DNA of 64,000 bases from Streptomyces longhuiensis (GCF_020616555.1 NZ_CP085173.1:7022001-7086000), one strand, 5' to 3'; shown: positions 50,068 to 58,626, counted from the first letter of the stretch. Notes: generated by a model from the sequence alone, not told the origin. Translations and numbers: made by a program.

Positions 50068-50607
50068 GTGTCCCACGCAGCGTCCTACGCACCCCCGCCG
50101 CTCGACGGCTGCGTCGTCCTCGTCGTCGACGCCACCACCGGTACCGGACGGGTCGTCACCGCGCGGCTCTGTGCCGCCGGGGCCGCCGTCGCCGTCGTCG
50201 GCGCGGGCCATCGGGGGCGCGGGGACGACGCGGCCACCAACGCCGCCTTCCTGTGCAAGGAGCTGGCCGACATCGGTCTCGTGGCGCTGCCGTACCAGGT
50301 GGACGCCGAGGACACCGAGGCGGTTCTCGCGTTGCCGGCGCAGATAGCCGCCGACATCGGTCCGCCCACGGCCGCCGTCGTGATCGTCCCGGCCGAGGAC
50401 GCTCCGTACGGCCTCGCGGACACGTTCCGCGCGGTGTCGGCCGCCGTCGAGGCGGGCCTGCCCGTCCACGCCGTGCACATCGAGATCGACCAGGAGGCCC
50501 GCGCCGAGGAACTGGCCAGGTCGGTGGTCGACCGGCTGCTCGGCACGTCCGGTTCCGGTTCCGATCGCGATTCCGCACCTGAGTCCAGTACATCGATACG
50601 GGGGTAG
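50068..50607 (+). CDS. Short SDR-like Rossmann protein
   Basis: The 179-aa product starts at GTG 50068 with AGGGAG upstream. It opens with a dinucleotide-binding-like strand-turn-helix (CVVLVVDATTGTGRVVTARLCAAGAAVAVVGAGH), but the usual TGxxxGxG is altered to ATTGTG. The YxxxK catalytic motif of short-chain dehydrogenases is absent, and the protein ends about 70 residues short. It is therefore a degenerate or non-catalytic SDR-like protein. It lies 4 bp before the atypical response regulator and is probably co-transcribed. Confidence 0.75.
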   Translation: MSHAASYAPPPLDGCVVLVVDATTGTGRVVTARLCAAGAAVAVVGAGHRGRGDDAATNAAFLCKELADIGLVALPYQVDAEDTEAVLALPAQIAADIGPPTAAVVIVPAEDAPYGLADTFRAVSAAVEAGLPVHAVHIEIDQEARAEELARSVVDRLLGTSGSGSDRDSAPESSTSIRG

Positions 50608-50611
50608 AGAG

Positions 50612-51217
50612 ATGTCCGTACGCGTGGTCGTAGCAGGTGATCACCAGCTGGTCCTCGAAGCGTTCGCCGAGACGCTCAACGGCACCAACGGGCTGGACGT
50701 CGTGGGGCTCGCCACGACCTACGAGGCCGTGCTGCCCGCCGTCGAACGGCACCGGCCGACCGTGCTGCTCCTCGGGGAGCCCACCATGGGCGGCAAGGCG
50801 CTGCGGGCCGCGACCGATGTGCGCGCCCGGCACCCCAAGTGCGGCGTCGCCCTCATGGTCGGAGCGGCCACCCCCGCGGTGGTCGACCGGGCCGTCGCCG
50901 CGGGCGCGCTCGGCATCGTCCCCAAGAACGCGCGCCTGCCGCAGCTGATCACCACCCTCATGGGCGTCGCGGGCGGCTGTCTCACCGTCGACCCGGCGCT
51001 GTTGCGGCCGCCCACAGCCGGTGAATCGGCGCTCAGCGTAAGGGAGATGGACGTGCTGCGCCTCACCGCCGGCGGCGCCACGGTGAAGGAGATAGCGGGC
51101 GAGCTGTATCTCGCCGCGGGGACCGTACGGAACCTCACCTCGGCGGCCATCAAGAAGCTCGGCGGCCGCAACCGGTTCGACGCGGCGCGCATCGCGAGCG
51201 AGCACGGATGGCTGTGA
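50612..51217 (+). CDS. Atypical NarL/LuxR-type response regulator lacking the phospho-acceptor Asp
   Basis: The 201-aa protein has a receiver-like domain (residues 1-120) and a LuxR HTH (SALSVREMDVLRLTAGGATVKEIAGELYLAAGTVRNLTSAAIKKLGGRNRFDAARIA). Where NarL proteins have a DDH acidic pocket it reads AGDHQLV. Where the phosphorylated Asp lies (normally LLDIRMP) it reads VLLLGEPTMGG, so Asp is Gly. The Lys of PKN is kept. It is therefore not phosphorylated in the normal way and may bind a small molecule, as do pathway-specific atypical regulators in antibiotic clusters. Confidence 0.9.
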   Translation: MSVRVVVAGDHQLVLEAFAETLNGTNGLDVVGLATTYEAVLPAVERHRPTVLLLGEPTMGGKALRAATDVRARHPKCGVALMVGAATPAVVDRAVAAGALGIVPKNARLPQLITTLMGVAGGCLTVDPALLRPPTAGESALSVREMDVLRLTAGGATVKEIAGELYLAAGTVRNLTSAAIKKLGGRNRFDAARIASEHGWL

Positions 51218-51229
51218 GACCGGGGCGGC

Positions 51230-51256
51230 CCGGGGCCGGACGCGCGCCGGCCCCGG
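51230..51256. terminator. 10-bp GC hairpin between convergent regulator and griH-like gene
   Basis: Arms 51230-51239 and 51247-51256 (CCGGGGCCGG/CCGGCCCCGG) enclose a 7-nt loop. A 16-bp direct repeat (GCGTACGGGCGCTGCT at 51293 and 51314) follows before the griH-like stop. Confidence 0.6.
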
Positions 51257-51327
51257 CACGGGGTGTGCCGGGGCGGGGCGTCCTGGTGCGAGGCGTACGG
51301 GCGCTGCTCACGCGCGTACGGGCGCTG

Positions 51328-52443
51328 CTACTTCTCCAGGCAGAACTCGTTGATCGGGTAGCCGACATGGCGGTCGGCCGTGGGCAGGTGGCCCAGGATC
51401 GTGTCGCCTGGCTTGAGTTCGGTGCTGTTGAGGACCGAGGCGCCGGGGCCGAGGACGCGGACGTGCCAGTCGTCCTGGAGGATCAGGTTGACCGTCTGGC
51501 CGTTGGGCGCGACCGCGTCGATGGAGATCAGCGGACGCGTCTCGATCTTCACCCGGCCGACGCTGACGGGACGCGTGCGGCCCTTCACGTCGACGGCCAG
51601 CACCGAGCTGCCGGCGTGCAGTTCGCTCAGGTAGTGGGTGCGTCCGTGCTGCGCCACGGTGTACGAGTGGAGCGCGCCGGCGTTGACCCGGAAGGGACGC
51701 GTCGGCATGTACGGCAGCGGGTGGGTCTCGCTGACGCACAGCACCATGCCCTTGGAGTGCGAGCCGACGAGGATGCCCTCGTCCTTGCGGAAGTGGGTCG
51801 TCGTGTCGACGCAGGCACGCTCGCCCATCCCGATGTGCGTGGCACCCGTGACCGTCAGCTCCACCAGCGGGATCTCCCCGCCGCGCGAGGTCGCCGCCGT
51901 GCGCAGGGCGGTGGCGTCGCCCACGGTGCGGCCGCGCATCAGGACGCCGTCCGAGCCCAGTTCGAGCACGCCGTAGACGATCTCGGCCTCCTCGTTGTCG
52001 GCCGCGGTCGTGACGATGGAGCCCGGGGCGCCGGTGGCCGCCGCGATGACGATCTCCAGCGGGATCTTGGTCGGGTCGCGGAAGTCGAGGACGCTCCACG
52101 CCTCCAGACGCGCCGCCAGGCAGGCGTCCTCCAGGGTGTCGGCGTCGACGATCTCGACGTAGCGGCCGAACTCGACGTCGGGGTGCGCCGCGACGAGCGG
52201 GGCCCGCTCGTCCTTGCCGCCGGGCACGATCACCAGGTCGGCCTCGCCGAGGTCGGCGGGGACCGAGGCCGCCCCGTCCTCGAACAGGAGGATCTTGCGG
52301 ATGGTCGGGGGCAGGCCGGTGAAGGCGGCCGGGTCGGCGGCGACGACGCCGTCGATCCGCTGGTGGACGGCCTCTTCGAGGATGGCGGCGGTGGCGGTGC
52401 CGGCGTCGCGGATGTCAAGCCAGCACAGTTTTGCGTCCGTCAT
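51328..52443 (-). CDS. 3-dehydroquinate synthase II family protein (GriH-like, aminohydroxybenzoate synthesis)
   Basis: This 371-aa member of the DHQ synthase II/AroB' family has the conserved LEAWSVLDFRDPTKIPLE, GSDGVLMRG, ELTVTGATHIGMGERACVDTT and LVGSHSKGMVLCVSE segments. With the aldolase next door it matches the GriI-GriH pair that converts aspartate semialdehyde and dihydroxyacetone phosphate to 3-amino-4-hydroxybenzoate. GriH catalyses the cyclisation and aromatisation. The start overlaps the aldolase end by 29 bp. It is the last gene of a leftward four-gene operon. Confidence 0.9.
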   Translation of the reverse strand: MTDAKLCWLDIRDAGTATAAILEEAVHQRIDGVVAADPAAFTGLPPTIRKILLFEDGAASVPADLGEADLVIVPGGKDERAPLVAAHPDVEFGRYVEIVDADTLEDACLAARLEAWSVLDFRDPTKIPLEIVIAAATGAPGSIVTTAADNEEAEIVYGVLELGSDGVLMRGRTVGDATALRTAATSRGGEIPLVELTVTGATHIGMGERACVDTTTHFRKDEGILVGSHSKGMVLCVSETHPLPYMPTRPFRVNAGALHSYTVAQHGRTHYLSELHAGSSVLAVDVKGRTRPVSVGRVKIETRPLISIDAVAPNGQTVNLILQDDWHVRVLGPGASVLNSTELKPGDTILGHLPTADRHVGYPINEFCLEK

Positions 52444-53350
52444 GATGCGGACCTCCTGTCAGATCGTGGGAGAGCGGGGCGGTGGTCGGTGCGTCGAGGT
52501 GGTCCGGGGTGAGCCGGGCGTCGCTGTCCGTGTCGGCGGACGCGGTGAAGGGGCCCGGCCCGAAGTGCTGTTCGGGGAAGTGGTGGACGAGCCGGGCGAC
52601 CTTGGCGGCGAGCCGTCTGGGGTCGGCGGCCTGGAAGATGTTGCGGCCCATCGCCACGCCGCCCGCGCCGCCGGCCAGGGCGTCGCGCACGTACGCGAGG
52701 ACGTCCTCCTCCTCGGCGAGGGCGGGGCCGCCCGCGACGAGCACCGGCACCGGGCACGCCGCCGTCAGGTCGAGCATCTCCGCGGTGGAGCCGAGGAAGA
52801 CGGTCTTGACCAGGTCGGCGCCCAGGTCGGCGGCGATCGTCACGGCGTGCGCGACGAGCTCCGGGTCCCGGGGGTCGGTGATCCGCGGGCCGCGCGGGTA
52901 CACCATGGCGAGCAGCGGCAGGTTCCAGCGGTCGCAGGCGTCGGCGATCCGGCCGAGGTCGCCGATCTGCTGCCGCTCGTCGTCGGAGCCGAGGTTGACG
53001 TGGACGCTGACGGCGTCCGCGCCGAGGCGCAGGGCCTCCTCGACGCCGGCGACGACGTACTTGGCGTTGGGGTCGAGCGCCTGGCTGGTGCTCGCGTTGA
53101 GGTGGATGATCAGGGACATCGCGGCGAACCGCTCCGGACTGATGTGCCGCACACTGCCCTTGTGCACGACGACGGCGTCCGAACCGCCGGCCGCGAGGCG
53201 GCCCGCGAGATGGTCGAGTGACATGCCCTTGGACACCACGGGACCGTCACTGATCGAATGGTCGAGAGGGGTGATCATCAGGCCGGCCGTGCTGTGGCGG
53301 TAGAGCCGCCGCAGCCGCAGCGACCGGGCGAAGTGGCCGTATGCGGTCAT
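52415..53350 (-). CDS. Class I aldolase of the FbaB/DhnA family (GriI-like)
   Basis: The 311-aa product starts at ATG 53350, overlapping the ligase stop by 4 bp. The (beta/alpha)8 aldolase has MITPLDHSISDGPV, VVHKGSVRH, VSVHVNLGSDDERQQ, LLAMVYPRG, ADLVKTVFLGS (Schiff-base Lys) and a phosphate-binding GGAGGVAMGRNIFQ. This is the GriI type, which joins aspartate-4-semialdehyde to dihydroxyacetone phosphate to give the C7 precursor of 3-amino-4-hydroxybenzoate. The C-terminal 45 residues are unstructured and overlap the griH-like gene. Confidence 0.9.
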   Translation of the reverse strand: MTAYGHFARSLRLRRLYRHSTAGLMITPLDHSISDGPVVSKGMSLDHLAGRLAAGGSDAVVVHKGSVRHISPERFAAMSLIIHLNASTSQALDPNAKYVVAGVEEALRLGADAVSVHVNLGSDDERQQIGDLGRIADACDRWNLPLLAMVYPRGPRITDPRDPELVAHAVTIAADLGADLVKTVFLGSTAEMLDLTAACPVPVLVAGGPALAEEEDVLAYVRDALAGGAGGVAMGRNIFQAADPRRLAAKVARLVHHFPEQHFGPGPFTASADTDSDARLTPDHLDAPTTAPLSHDLTGGPHHDGRKTVLA

Positions 53351-55011
53351 GAGACGCCCTTTCTGGTTCGCGGGATGGCGTGATCGGGCGGGGCGCCCGT
53401 GCCGCGTACGCGGACGGGGCCGTCCCGCGCGGTGGCTCCGCGCGGGGAGCTGGTGGCGGGCGCCGGCGCCGTCCCTGAGCGCTCGGGTGTGGACGACACC
53501 CGGCGCAGATACGCGCGGTCCGGCTTGCCCGACGGGGTCAGCGGCAGCTGCGGCCAGACGGAGATCCTGACCGGGGTGTGCTCCGGAGTCAGCGTCGCGG
53601 CCACGTATCCACGCAGGTCGCACGAGGTGCGGGCGGCGCCCGAGTGCAGTTCGACGGCAGCGTGCACCTGCTCCACGTAGTCGTCGTCCCGCACGCCGAA
53701 GACCGTGGCCTGACGTACCTGCGGATGCTGGAGGAGCGCGTCCTCGATCGCCGTGGGGTCCAGCTTCAGACCGCCGTGCTTGATCACGTCGCCGACGCGT
53801 CCGTCGAGCCGCAGATAGCCGTAGCGGTCCCAGTGCCCGAGGTCACCGGTGCGCAGCCAGCCGTCTCTTAGGGTGGCGCCGGTCAGCTCGTCGTCGTCCA
53901 GGTAACCGGCTGTCACCGTCGGGGAGTTGACCCACAGCTCTCCCGTGACGCCCCGCTCGACCTGCGGTCCGCCGCCGGGCGCCCTGATCTCCAGCCGCAC
54001 CCACGGGAAGGGCCGGCCGACCGAGCCGAGCAGTTCCGGCTCCCGGTGGTCGAGCGGGTTGAGGCTGCTGATGCCGCCGGCCTCCGTGGTGCCGTACACC
54101 TGGATGAGGACGTCCCCGAAGAGGCGGACGGCCCGCTCCACGCGGCCCGGGGCCGCAGGTGTGCCGCTGTAGGTGATGCGCCGCAGCGAGGACAGGTCGG
54201 TCGTGTCGATGCCCGGATGGTCGAGCAGCCGGTAGAGGTGAGGGACCGCCAAGTACACGTCGGTGACGCGCTGTTGGGCGAAGGCACGTAGTACGTCGTC
54301 GGGGTCGAAGCCGTCGTGGAGGACCACCGTTCCGCCGCTGGACAGGACGGCGTCGGCCATCGGCGCCGTCGTGTGGCTGATCGGTGTGACGGACAGGAGC
54401 GTCGCGGGTCCCCGGGGATCGAGGCCATGGGCGAGGCGATCGACGAGCTCCTCACGGGTGCCGAACTGCTGGGCGACCATCTTGGGCCGGCCCGTGCTGC
54501 CGCTGGTGAAGTCGACGACGGCGAGCGCGTCGGCCCGCGGCGGCGGCAGCCGGCCCGGATCGAGGGCCCGGGCGGGAGCCCCGCGCGGGATCGGCAGCAC
54601 GGTGAGCCCCGGCAGACGGTGGGACAGCCAGCGCCCCCGCTCGGCACTCTCCTCGTCCACCAGCAGGAGCAACGCGCCCAGATCGCGCAGGAGTCGGGTC
54701 TGTGTGCCGAGCGAGAACGTCTCCGTGTCGGTCCTCGGGTTCATCGACCGTACGTAGACGGAGGTGGCCCCCAGGAGATGCACGGCGTACCGGGCGCTGA
54801 GCATCAGCGGATGGTTCGGCCCGGTCAGGACGGCCACGGTGTCGCCCCGGCCGACCCCGTGGTCGTACAGCAGGGCCGCGGTGCCGTGGACGGAGTCGCT
54901 CAGCTCACCGGCGGTGACGGTGCCGTCCGGCCGGTGCAGGACCGCGCGGGACGGATCCCGTTCGAGCGCGTCGAGAATACGGCGGACGTACGGGCTTGAT
55001 CGTGCGGTCAT
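53347..55011 (-). CDS. Adenylate-forming acyl ligase (ANL superfamily)
   Basis: The 554-aa protein starts at ATG 55011 with GGGGGGAAC just upstream. The core motifs are TSGSTGRPKM (A3/P-loop), QVYGTTEAGG (A5), TGDLGHWDRYGYLRLDGRVGDVIKHGG (A7-A8) and PLTPSGKPDRAYL (A10, catalytic Lys). After the C-terminal domain there is a disordered tail of about 50 residues. It probably activates 3-amino-4-hydroxybenzoate or a related aryl acid as the adenylate, for thioester or amide formation. No stand-alone carrier protein is visible in the window. Genes for the acid follow immediately. Confidence 0.9.
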   Translation of the reverse strand: MTARSSPYVRRILDALERDPSRAVLHRPDGTVTAGELSDSVHGTAALLYDHGVGRGDTVAVLTGPNHPLMLSARYAVHLLGATSVYVRSMNPRTDTETFSLGTQTRLLRDLGALLLLVDEESAERGRWLSHRLPGLTVLPIPRGAPARALDPGRLPPPRADALAVVDFTSGSTGRPKMVAQQFGTREELVDRLAHGLDPRGPATLLSVTPISHTTAPMADAVLSSGGTVVLHDGFDPDDVLRAFAQQRVTDVYLAVPHLYRLLDHPGIDTTDLSSLRRITYSGTPAAPGRVERAVRLFGDVLIQVYGTTEAGGISSLNPLDHREPELLGSVGRPFPWVRLEIRAPGGGPQVERGVTGELWVNSPTVTAGYLDDDELTGATLRDGWLRTGDLGHWDRYGYLRLDGRVGDVIKHGGLKLDPTAIEDALLQHPQVRQATVFGVRDDDYVEQVHAAVELHSGAARTSCDLRGYVAATLTPEHTPVRISVWPQLPLTPSGKPDRAYLRRVSSTPERSGTAPAPATSSPRGATARDGPVRVRGTGAPPDHAIPRTRKGVS

Positions 55012-55054
55012 GTTCCCCCCTTTCTCCAGCAATTCGATGTGTGGAATGGGCAGT

Positions 55055-56512
55055 TCAAGAGATCTTCATCTGCGCCATCATTCCCATGGCGCTGTGGTCG
55101 ATCATGTGGCAGTGGTAGGGATACACGCCCTTGTGCGTGTCGAAGGTGAGCTGGAGTCTGGCCGTCTGCCCCGGAAAGAGCAGCACGGTGTCCTTGAGGC
55201 CGGCCTCCGCCGGATAGACCGGCTGCCCGTCGCGTTCGAGAATGCGGAACTGCACGAGATGCGTATGGAAGTTGTGCGGAATCGTGGTGCTGGTGTTCGT
55301 GACCGTCCAGACCTCGGTGTCGCCCCATTTGATGTTCGTGTCGATGCGGCCGGCGTCGAAGGTCTTTCCGTTGATGTAGGCCTTGTCGCCGGTGCCGGGC
55401 TCGTCCATCCGCAGCTCGAAGCTGCGCTCGACGGTCGGCTTCGGCAGGGCGGGCAGGGTGGTGAGGACGTCGGGCACGCGGCTGGTGTCGGGCGTCTTCT
55501 CGCCGACGTCGAACCGCATGATCTGGCCGACCAGTTCGGTCGGCCCCGGGCCCAGCATGTTCTGGAGCGTGAGCTGGGTGCCGGGCGCGTACTTCGAGAA
55601 GTCGACGACGAAATCCGCCCGTTCACCGGGGGACAGGACGAGGACCGGGGTGGGGGCGGGTGCCGGGAGCAGGCCGCCGTCCGAACCGACCTGGGTGATC
55701 TGGCTGCCGTCGTTCAGGCAGAGGATGAAGATGCGCAGGTTGCATGAATTGAGCATCCGGAAGCGGTACTTGCGCGCCTCGACCTTCATGTACGGCCACG
55801 GGGCGCCGTTGACCAGGATCGTCGTCCGGTTCTCCGCGTCGTCCATCGTGTAGACCATCTGGCCCGCCGCGTCGAACTGCGCGTCGCGCAGGATGAGCGG
55901 TACCTCGTAGCGGCCGGACGGCAGGCCGAGCGCGTCCTCCGCCTTGTCGCCGAGCAGATAGAGACCGGAAAGGCCCCGGTAGACGTGCTCGGACTCCATG
56001 TGGTGGGCGTGGTCGTGGGTCCACAGCGTGGCCCCGACCTGGTCGTTGGCGTAGACGTACGTCCTGGAGCGGCCCGGCGCGATCGTGTCCATCATGCCGC
56101 CGTCGTGCTCCACGGGATTGTTGCCGCCGTGCAGGTGGACGGAGGTCGGCATGTCCAGGGCGTTGATCTGCCGGACCACCGCGGTGCGGCCCTTGCGGGC
56201 CCGGATGGTGGGGCCGGGGAACGTGCCGTTGTAGGTCAGCACGTCCGTGCGGGTGCCGGGCAGGATCTGGCGGCTGGTGCGGCTCATGGTGACCGCGTAG
56301 TAGTCGGCGGTGCTCGTTCTCCGGTACGGGGCGAGGACCTTGGGTATGGGCAGCGGGACCGCGAACGGCGTGACGGCCGGGGCGCCGGCCGCCGTTGCCG
56401 CGTTCGCGGATCCGCCCGACGTCAGTGTCTGGAAGAGCCCTCCCGCGGCGCCCACTGCGCCGACGGCACCGGTGGTGAGACCGAGGCGTATTGCATGACG
56501 ACGTGTAAGCAC
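55055..56512 (-). CDS. Tat-exported multicopper oxidase (phenoxazinone-synthase/laccase type)
   Basis: This 485-aa oxidase has a twin-arginine start (MLTRRHAIRLGLTTG). All four copper-binding motifs are intact: SVHLHGG, WTHDHAHH, PHNFHTHLVQF and YPYHCHMIDHSAMGMM with the axial Met. It belongs to the three-cupredoxin laccase/CotA-phenoxazinone-synthase group, which oxidises phenols and o-aminophenols with oxygen. Lying first in an operon with aminohydroxybenzoate genes, it may oxidatively couple an aminophenol. It could also be a general laccase. Its start faces the RiPP dehydrogenase gene. Confidence 0.9.
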   Translation of the reverse strand: MLTRRHAIRLGLTTGAVGAVGAAGGLFQTLTSGGSANAATAAGAPAVTPFAVPLPIPKVLAPYRRTSTADYYAVTMSRTSRQILPGTRTDVLTYNGTFPGPTIRARKGRTAVVRQINALDMPTSVHLHGGNNPVEHDGGMMDTIAPGRSRTYVYANDQVGATLWTHDHAHHMESEHVYRGLSGLYLLGDKAEDALGLPSGRYEVPLILRDAQFDAAGQMVYTMDDAENRTTILVNGAPWPYMKVEARKYRFRMLNSCNLRIFILCLNDGSQITQVGSDGGLLPAPAPTPVLVLSPGERADFVVDFSKYAPGTQLTLQNMLGPGPTELVGQIMRFDVGEKTPDTSRVPDVLTTLPALPKPTVERSFELRMDEPGTGDKAYINGKTFDAGRIDTNIKWGDTEVWTVTNTSTTIPHNFHTHLVQFRILERDGQPVYPAEAGLKDTVLLFPGQTARLQLTFDTHKGVYPYHCHMIDHSAMGMMAQMKIS

Positions 56513-56775
56513 GGCGGGGATTCCTTAACTGAGGTCGCTCGGCCGACTTGCCCGGCCGGATGGTGAATTCGTCTTCCGAGCATGCGGACAAGGGCGCGGA
56601 ATTCCGAGCGATCGACCCGTCGCGGTGACGGGTGTCATGGCCGCCGATGGTGTACGTCACCGATTTCACGCGGGACAGGGGGAGGGGTTCCCGTTCGGCG
56701 TGAGAGTGATTTCCGGAGTACGCCCTCGCCCGCACGCGGACTGGGCAAGTCGCCTCAAAGGAACCGGAGATCAGC
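56513..56775. promoter_or_regulatory. Divergent promoter region of the multicopper oxidase and SagB operons
   Basis: 262 bp between divergent operons. It contains a 7-bp inverted repeat ACCCGTC/GACGGGT (56615-56621 and 56627-56633) and a GGAGAT site before the SagB ATG. It is the obvious place for coordinated control of the aminohydroxybenzoate and RiPP halves. No certain -10/-35 boxes were found. Confidence 0.5.
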
Positions 56776-58332
56776 ATGCAGACCGAGAAGACGGCGAAAT
56801 CACCGCCGCGCACCGCGCCCGCGTTCCGCGCCGACGTCCGGGTGCTCTTCGACGGGGAGTCGGCGACCCTCGCGGGCCCCGCCACCTCGCTCACCCTGCG
56901 ACCGGTGCGCGGCGGCATCCGCACCGCGCTGGGCCGGCTCGCCGAAGGGCCGCGCCCCATGGGCGAGTTGCTGGAAGGGCTGCGGGACGCCGAGGCCGTC
57001 CAGGTGGAACGGCTCCTCGACCGCGCGGGCCATCTCGTCGCGCGCAGCGTCCTCACCCGGGGCGGACCCGCCGACCGCAGGGAGCTCCTGCGCGTCGAGC
57101 CCACCGCGCGTGACGCCGAGCACCGGATCGCCGTGGTGGCGCCGGGCACGACCCTGCGCCTGTCCCGGTTCGCGTTCTGCCGTACCCGCGAGGGCGTCCT
57201 GGTTCTGGAGTCGCCGCTCGTGAAGTTCCGCGCGGTGCTCGTGGACCGCGCGGCCCGAGAACTGGTCGCCGCCCTGGGCGAACCCGTCGCGGCCGGCGTG
57301 CTCGGCACCGGCCTGCGCGAGGACGACGCCCTCGACGCGCTCGCCCATCTCGTGGGCGCCGGCTTCGTCGAACCCGCCGACGAGGACGGCACGTTCGCCT
57401 CCGACACGGAGCCGACGCTGCGCCAGTGGGACTTCCACGACCTGCTGTTCCACTCCCGCATCCGCTCCGGGCGCTACGACGACGTGTTCGGCGCCGTCTA
57501 CCCGTACCGCGGGGAGATCGACCCCCAGCCCGCGGTGAAGCCCGCCCCGGACGGACCGGCCGTGGACCTGTACCGGCCCACACGGGAGGAGATCGCCGGG
57601 CGCGACCCGTCCCTCACCACCGCCCTGGAGACGCGCCGCTCCATCCGCTCCTACGGAGCAGGGGAGTTGACGGCCGAGCAGCTGGGCGAGTTCCTCTACC
57701 GGGTGGCCCGCGTCCGCGCCCACTACACCCCCGAGGACGGCAGCGACCGCGACGAGGTCGTCTCCCGGCCCTATCCCAGCGGCGGCCAGGGCTATGAACT
57801 CGAGCTGTACGTGACCGTGCGGCGCTGCGCGGGGCTCGATGCCGGCATCTACTACTACGACCCCGTCGCGCACCGCCTCGTCCTCGTCAACGACGCGGAG
57901 ACGGACCGTGAGTCCCTCTTCCATGTGGCGTCACGCGCCACCGGGATGGAGACGCGCCCGGACGTGCTCATCACCGTCACGGCGCGCTTCCAGCGCATGG
58001 CGTGGAAGTACCGCGCCATCGCCTACGCCACGACGCTGCGGCACACCGGTGTGCTCTACCAGACCATGTACCTGGTGGCGACGGCCCTCGGCCTGGCCCC
58101 GTGCGGCCTGGGCAACGGCGACGCCGACATGTCGGCCCGTGTCCTCGGCCTCGACTATCTGAAGGAGTCGTCCGTGGGCGACTTCCTGCTGGGCAGCCGT
58201 AGCCCCGACGACTCCGTGGCCGGCGATCCCGAGGCGGGCTGGGCCATGCTCAACAGCCCGGAATGGTCGCTGCCGGTTGATTCCCCCGTGATAAATGTCA
58301 GCGAGGGGGCGCAAAGGCTGGCCACCGAATGA
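56776..58332 (+). CDS. SagB/ThcOx-type FMN-dependent azoline dehydrogenase
   Basis: The 518-aa product has an N-terminal region of about 240 residues, which may be a peptide-binding domain, and a C-terminal nitroreductase-like dehydrogenase. It shows LETRRSIRSYGAGELTAEQLGEFLYR, YPSGGQGYELELYVTVRRCAGLDAGIYYYDP, the central KYRAIAYATTLRHTGVLYQTMYLVATALGLAPCGLGNG, and an FMN-binding end. These enzymes oxidise thiazolines and oxazolines of RiPP precursors to thiazoles and oxazoles. It is followed 117 bp later by two precursor genes. The N-terminal half is long for the family. Confidence 0.92.
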   Translation: MQTEKTAKSPPRTAPAFRADVRVLFDGESATLAGPATSLTLRPVRGGIRTALGRLAEGPRPMGELLEGLRDAEAVQVERLLDRAGHLVARSVLTRGGPADRRELLRVEPTARDAEHRIAVVAPGTTLRLSRFAFCRTREGVLVLESPLVKFRAVLVDRAARELVAALGEPVAAGVLGTGLREDDALDALAHLVGAGFVEPADEDGTFASDTEPTLRQWDFHDLLFHSRIRSGRYDDVFGAVYPYRGEIDPQPAVKPAPDGPAVDLYRPTREEIAGRDPSLTTALETRRSIRSYGAGELTAEQLGEFLYRVARVRAHYTPEDGSDRDEVVSRPYPSGGQGYELELYVTVRRCAGLDAGIYYYDPVAHRLVLVNDAETDRESLFHVASRATGMETRPDVLITVTARFQRMAWKYRAIAYATTLRHTGVLYQTMYLVATALGLAPCGLGNGDADMSARVLGLDYLKESSVGDFLLGSRSPDDSVAGDPEAGWAMLNSPEWSLPVDSPVINVSEGAQRLATE

Positions 58333-58385
58333 CCGGCCGAGCATTATTAATTGCGCAGCTACCGGTTGCGGAAAGAAAAAGACCC

Positions 58386-58425
58386 CCCGGAAATCTCCGG
58401 GAAGGTCACGCCGGGAAATTCCCGG
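58386..58425 (+). promoter_or_regulatory. Hairpin-rich leader ahead of the precursor genes
   Basis: Two adjacent inverted repeats: CCCGG/CCGGG at 58386-58390 and 58397-58401, and a 15-nt odd palindrome CCGGGAAATTCCCGG at 58411-58425. The second one ends 24 bp before the first precursor ATG. They may attenuate read-through from the dehydrogenase gene or protect the 5' end of a processed, abundant precursor mRNA. Confidence 0.45.
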
Positions 58426-58449
58426 GAACTCCTGAAAGGAATTCATCAC

Positions 58450-58626
58450 ATGAGCATCAACGACATCAAGAACGGTGACGACGCGGAGAAGGCGTTCGAC
58501 AGCTTCGACGTCGACGAGCTGGAGACCCTTGAGGTCGCCCAGGGCGTGGCCCTCCCGGAGATGGGTGCCTCCAGCGGTTCGATCGGCACCTCGTCGTCCT
58601 CGTCCAGCACCTGCTCCGCCTGCTGA
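58450..58626 (+). CDS. RiPP precursor peptide, copy 1
   Basis: The 58-aa peptide has an acidic leader, MSINDIKNGDDAEKAFDSFD followed by VDELETLEVAQGVALPEMGA, and a core of about 18 residues SSGSIGTSSSSSSTCSAC. Leader features match thiopeptide/LAP precursors: the FDSFDVDELETLEV helix for leader-binding domains and an ALPEMGA cleavage-like end, similar to ALPENGA of lactazole. The core offers ten Ser, two Thr and two Cys for azole formation or dehydration. A strong GAAAGGA ribosome site precedes it. The exact cleavage site is an inference. Confidence 0.9.
   Translation: MSINDIKNGDDAEKAFDSFDVDELETLEVAQGVALPEMGASSGSIGTSSSSSSTCSAC

Noticed and set aside
51293..51329. 16-bp direct repeat as an attachment site
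   Set aside because: The copies are 21 bp apart at the end of the griH-like gene with no integrase or tRNA. A small local duplication explains it.
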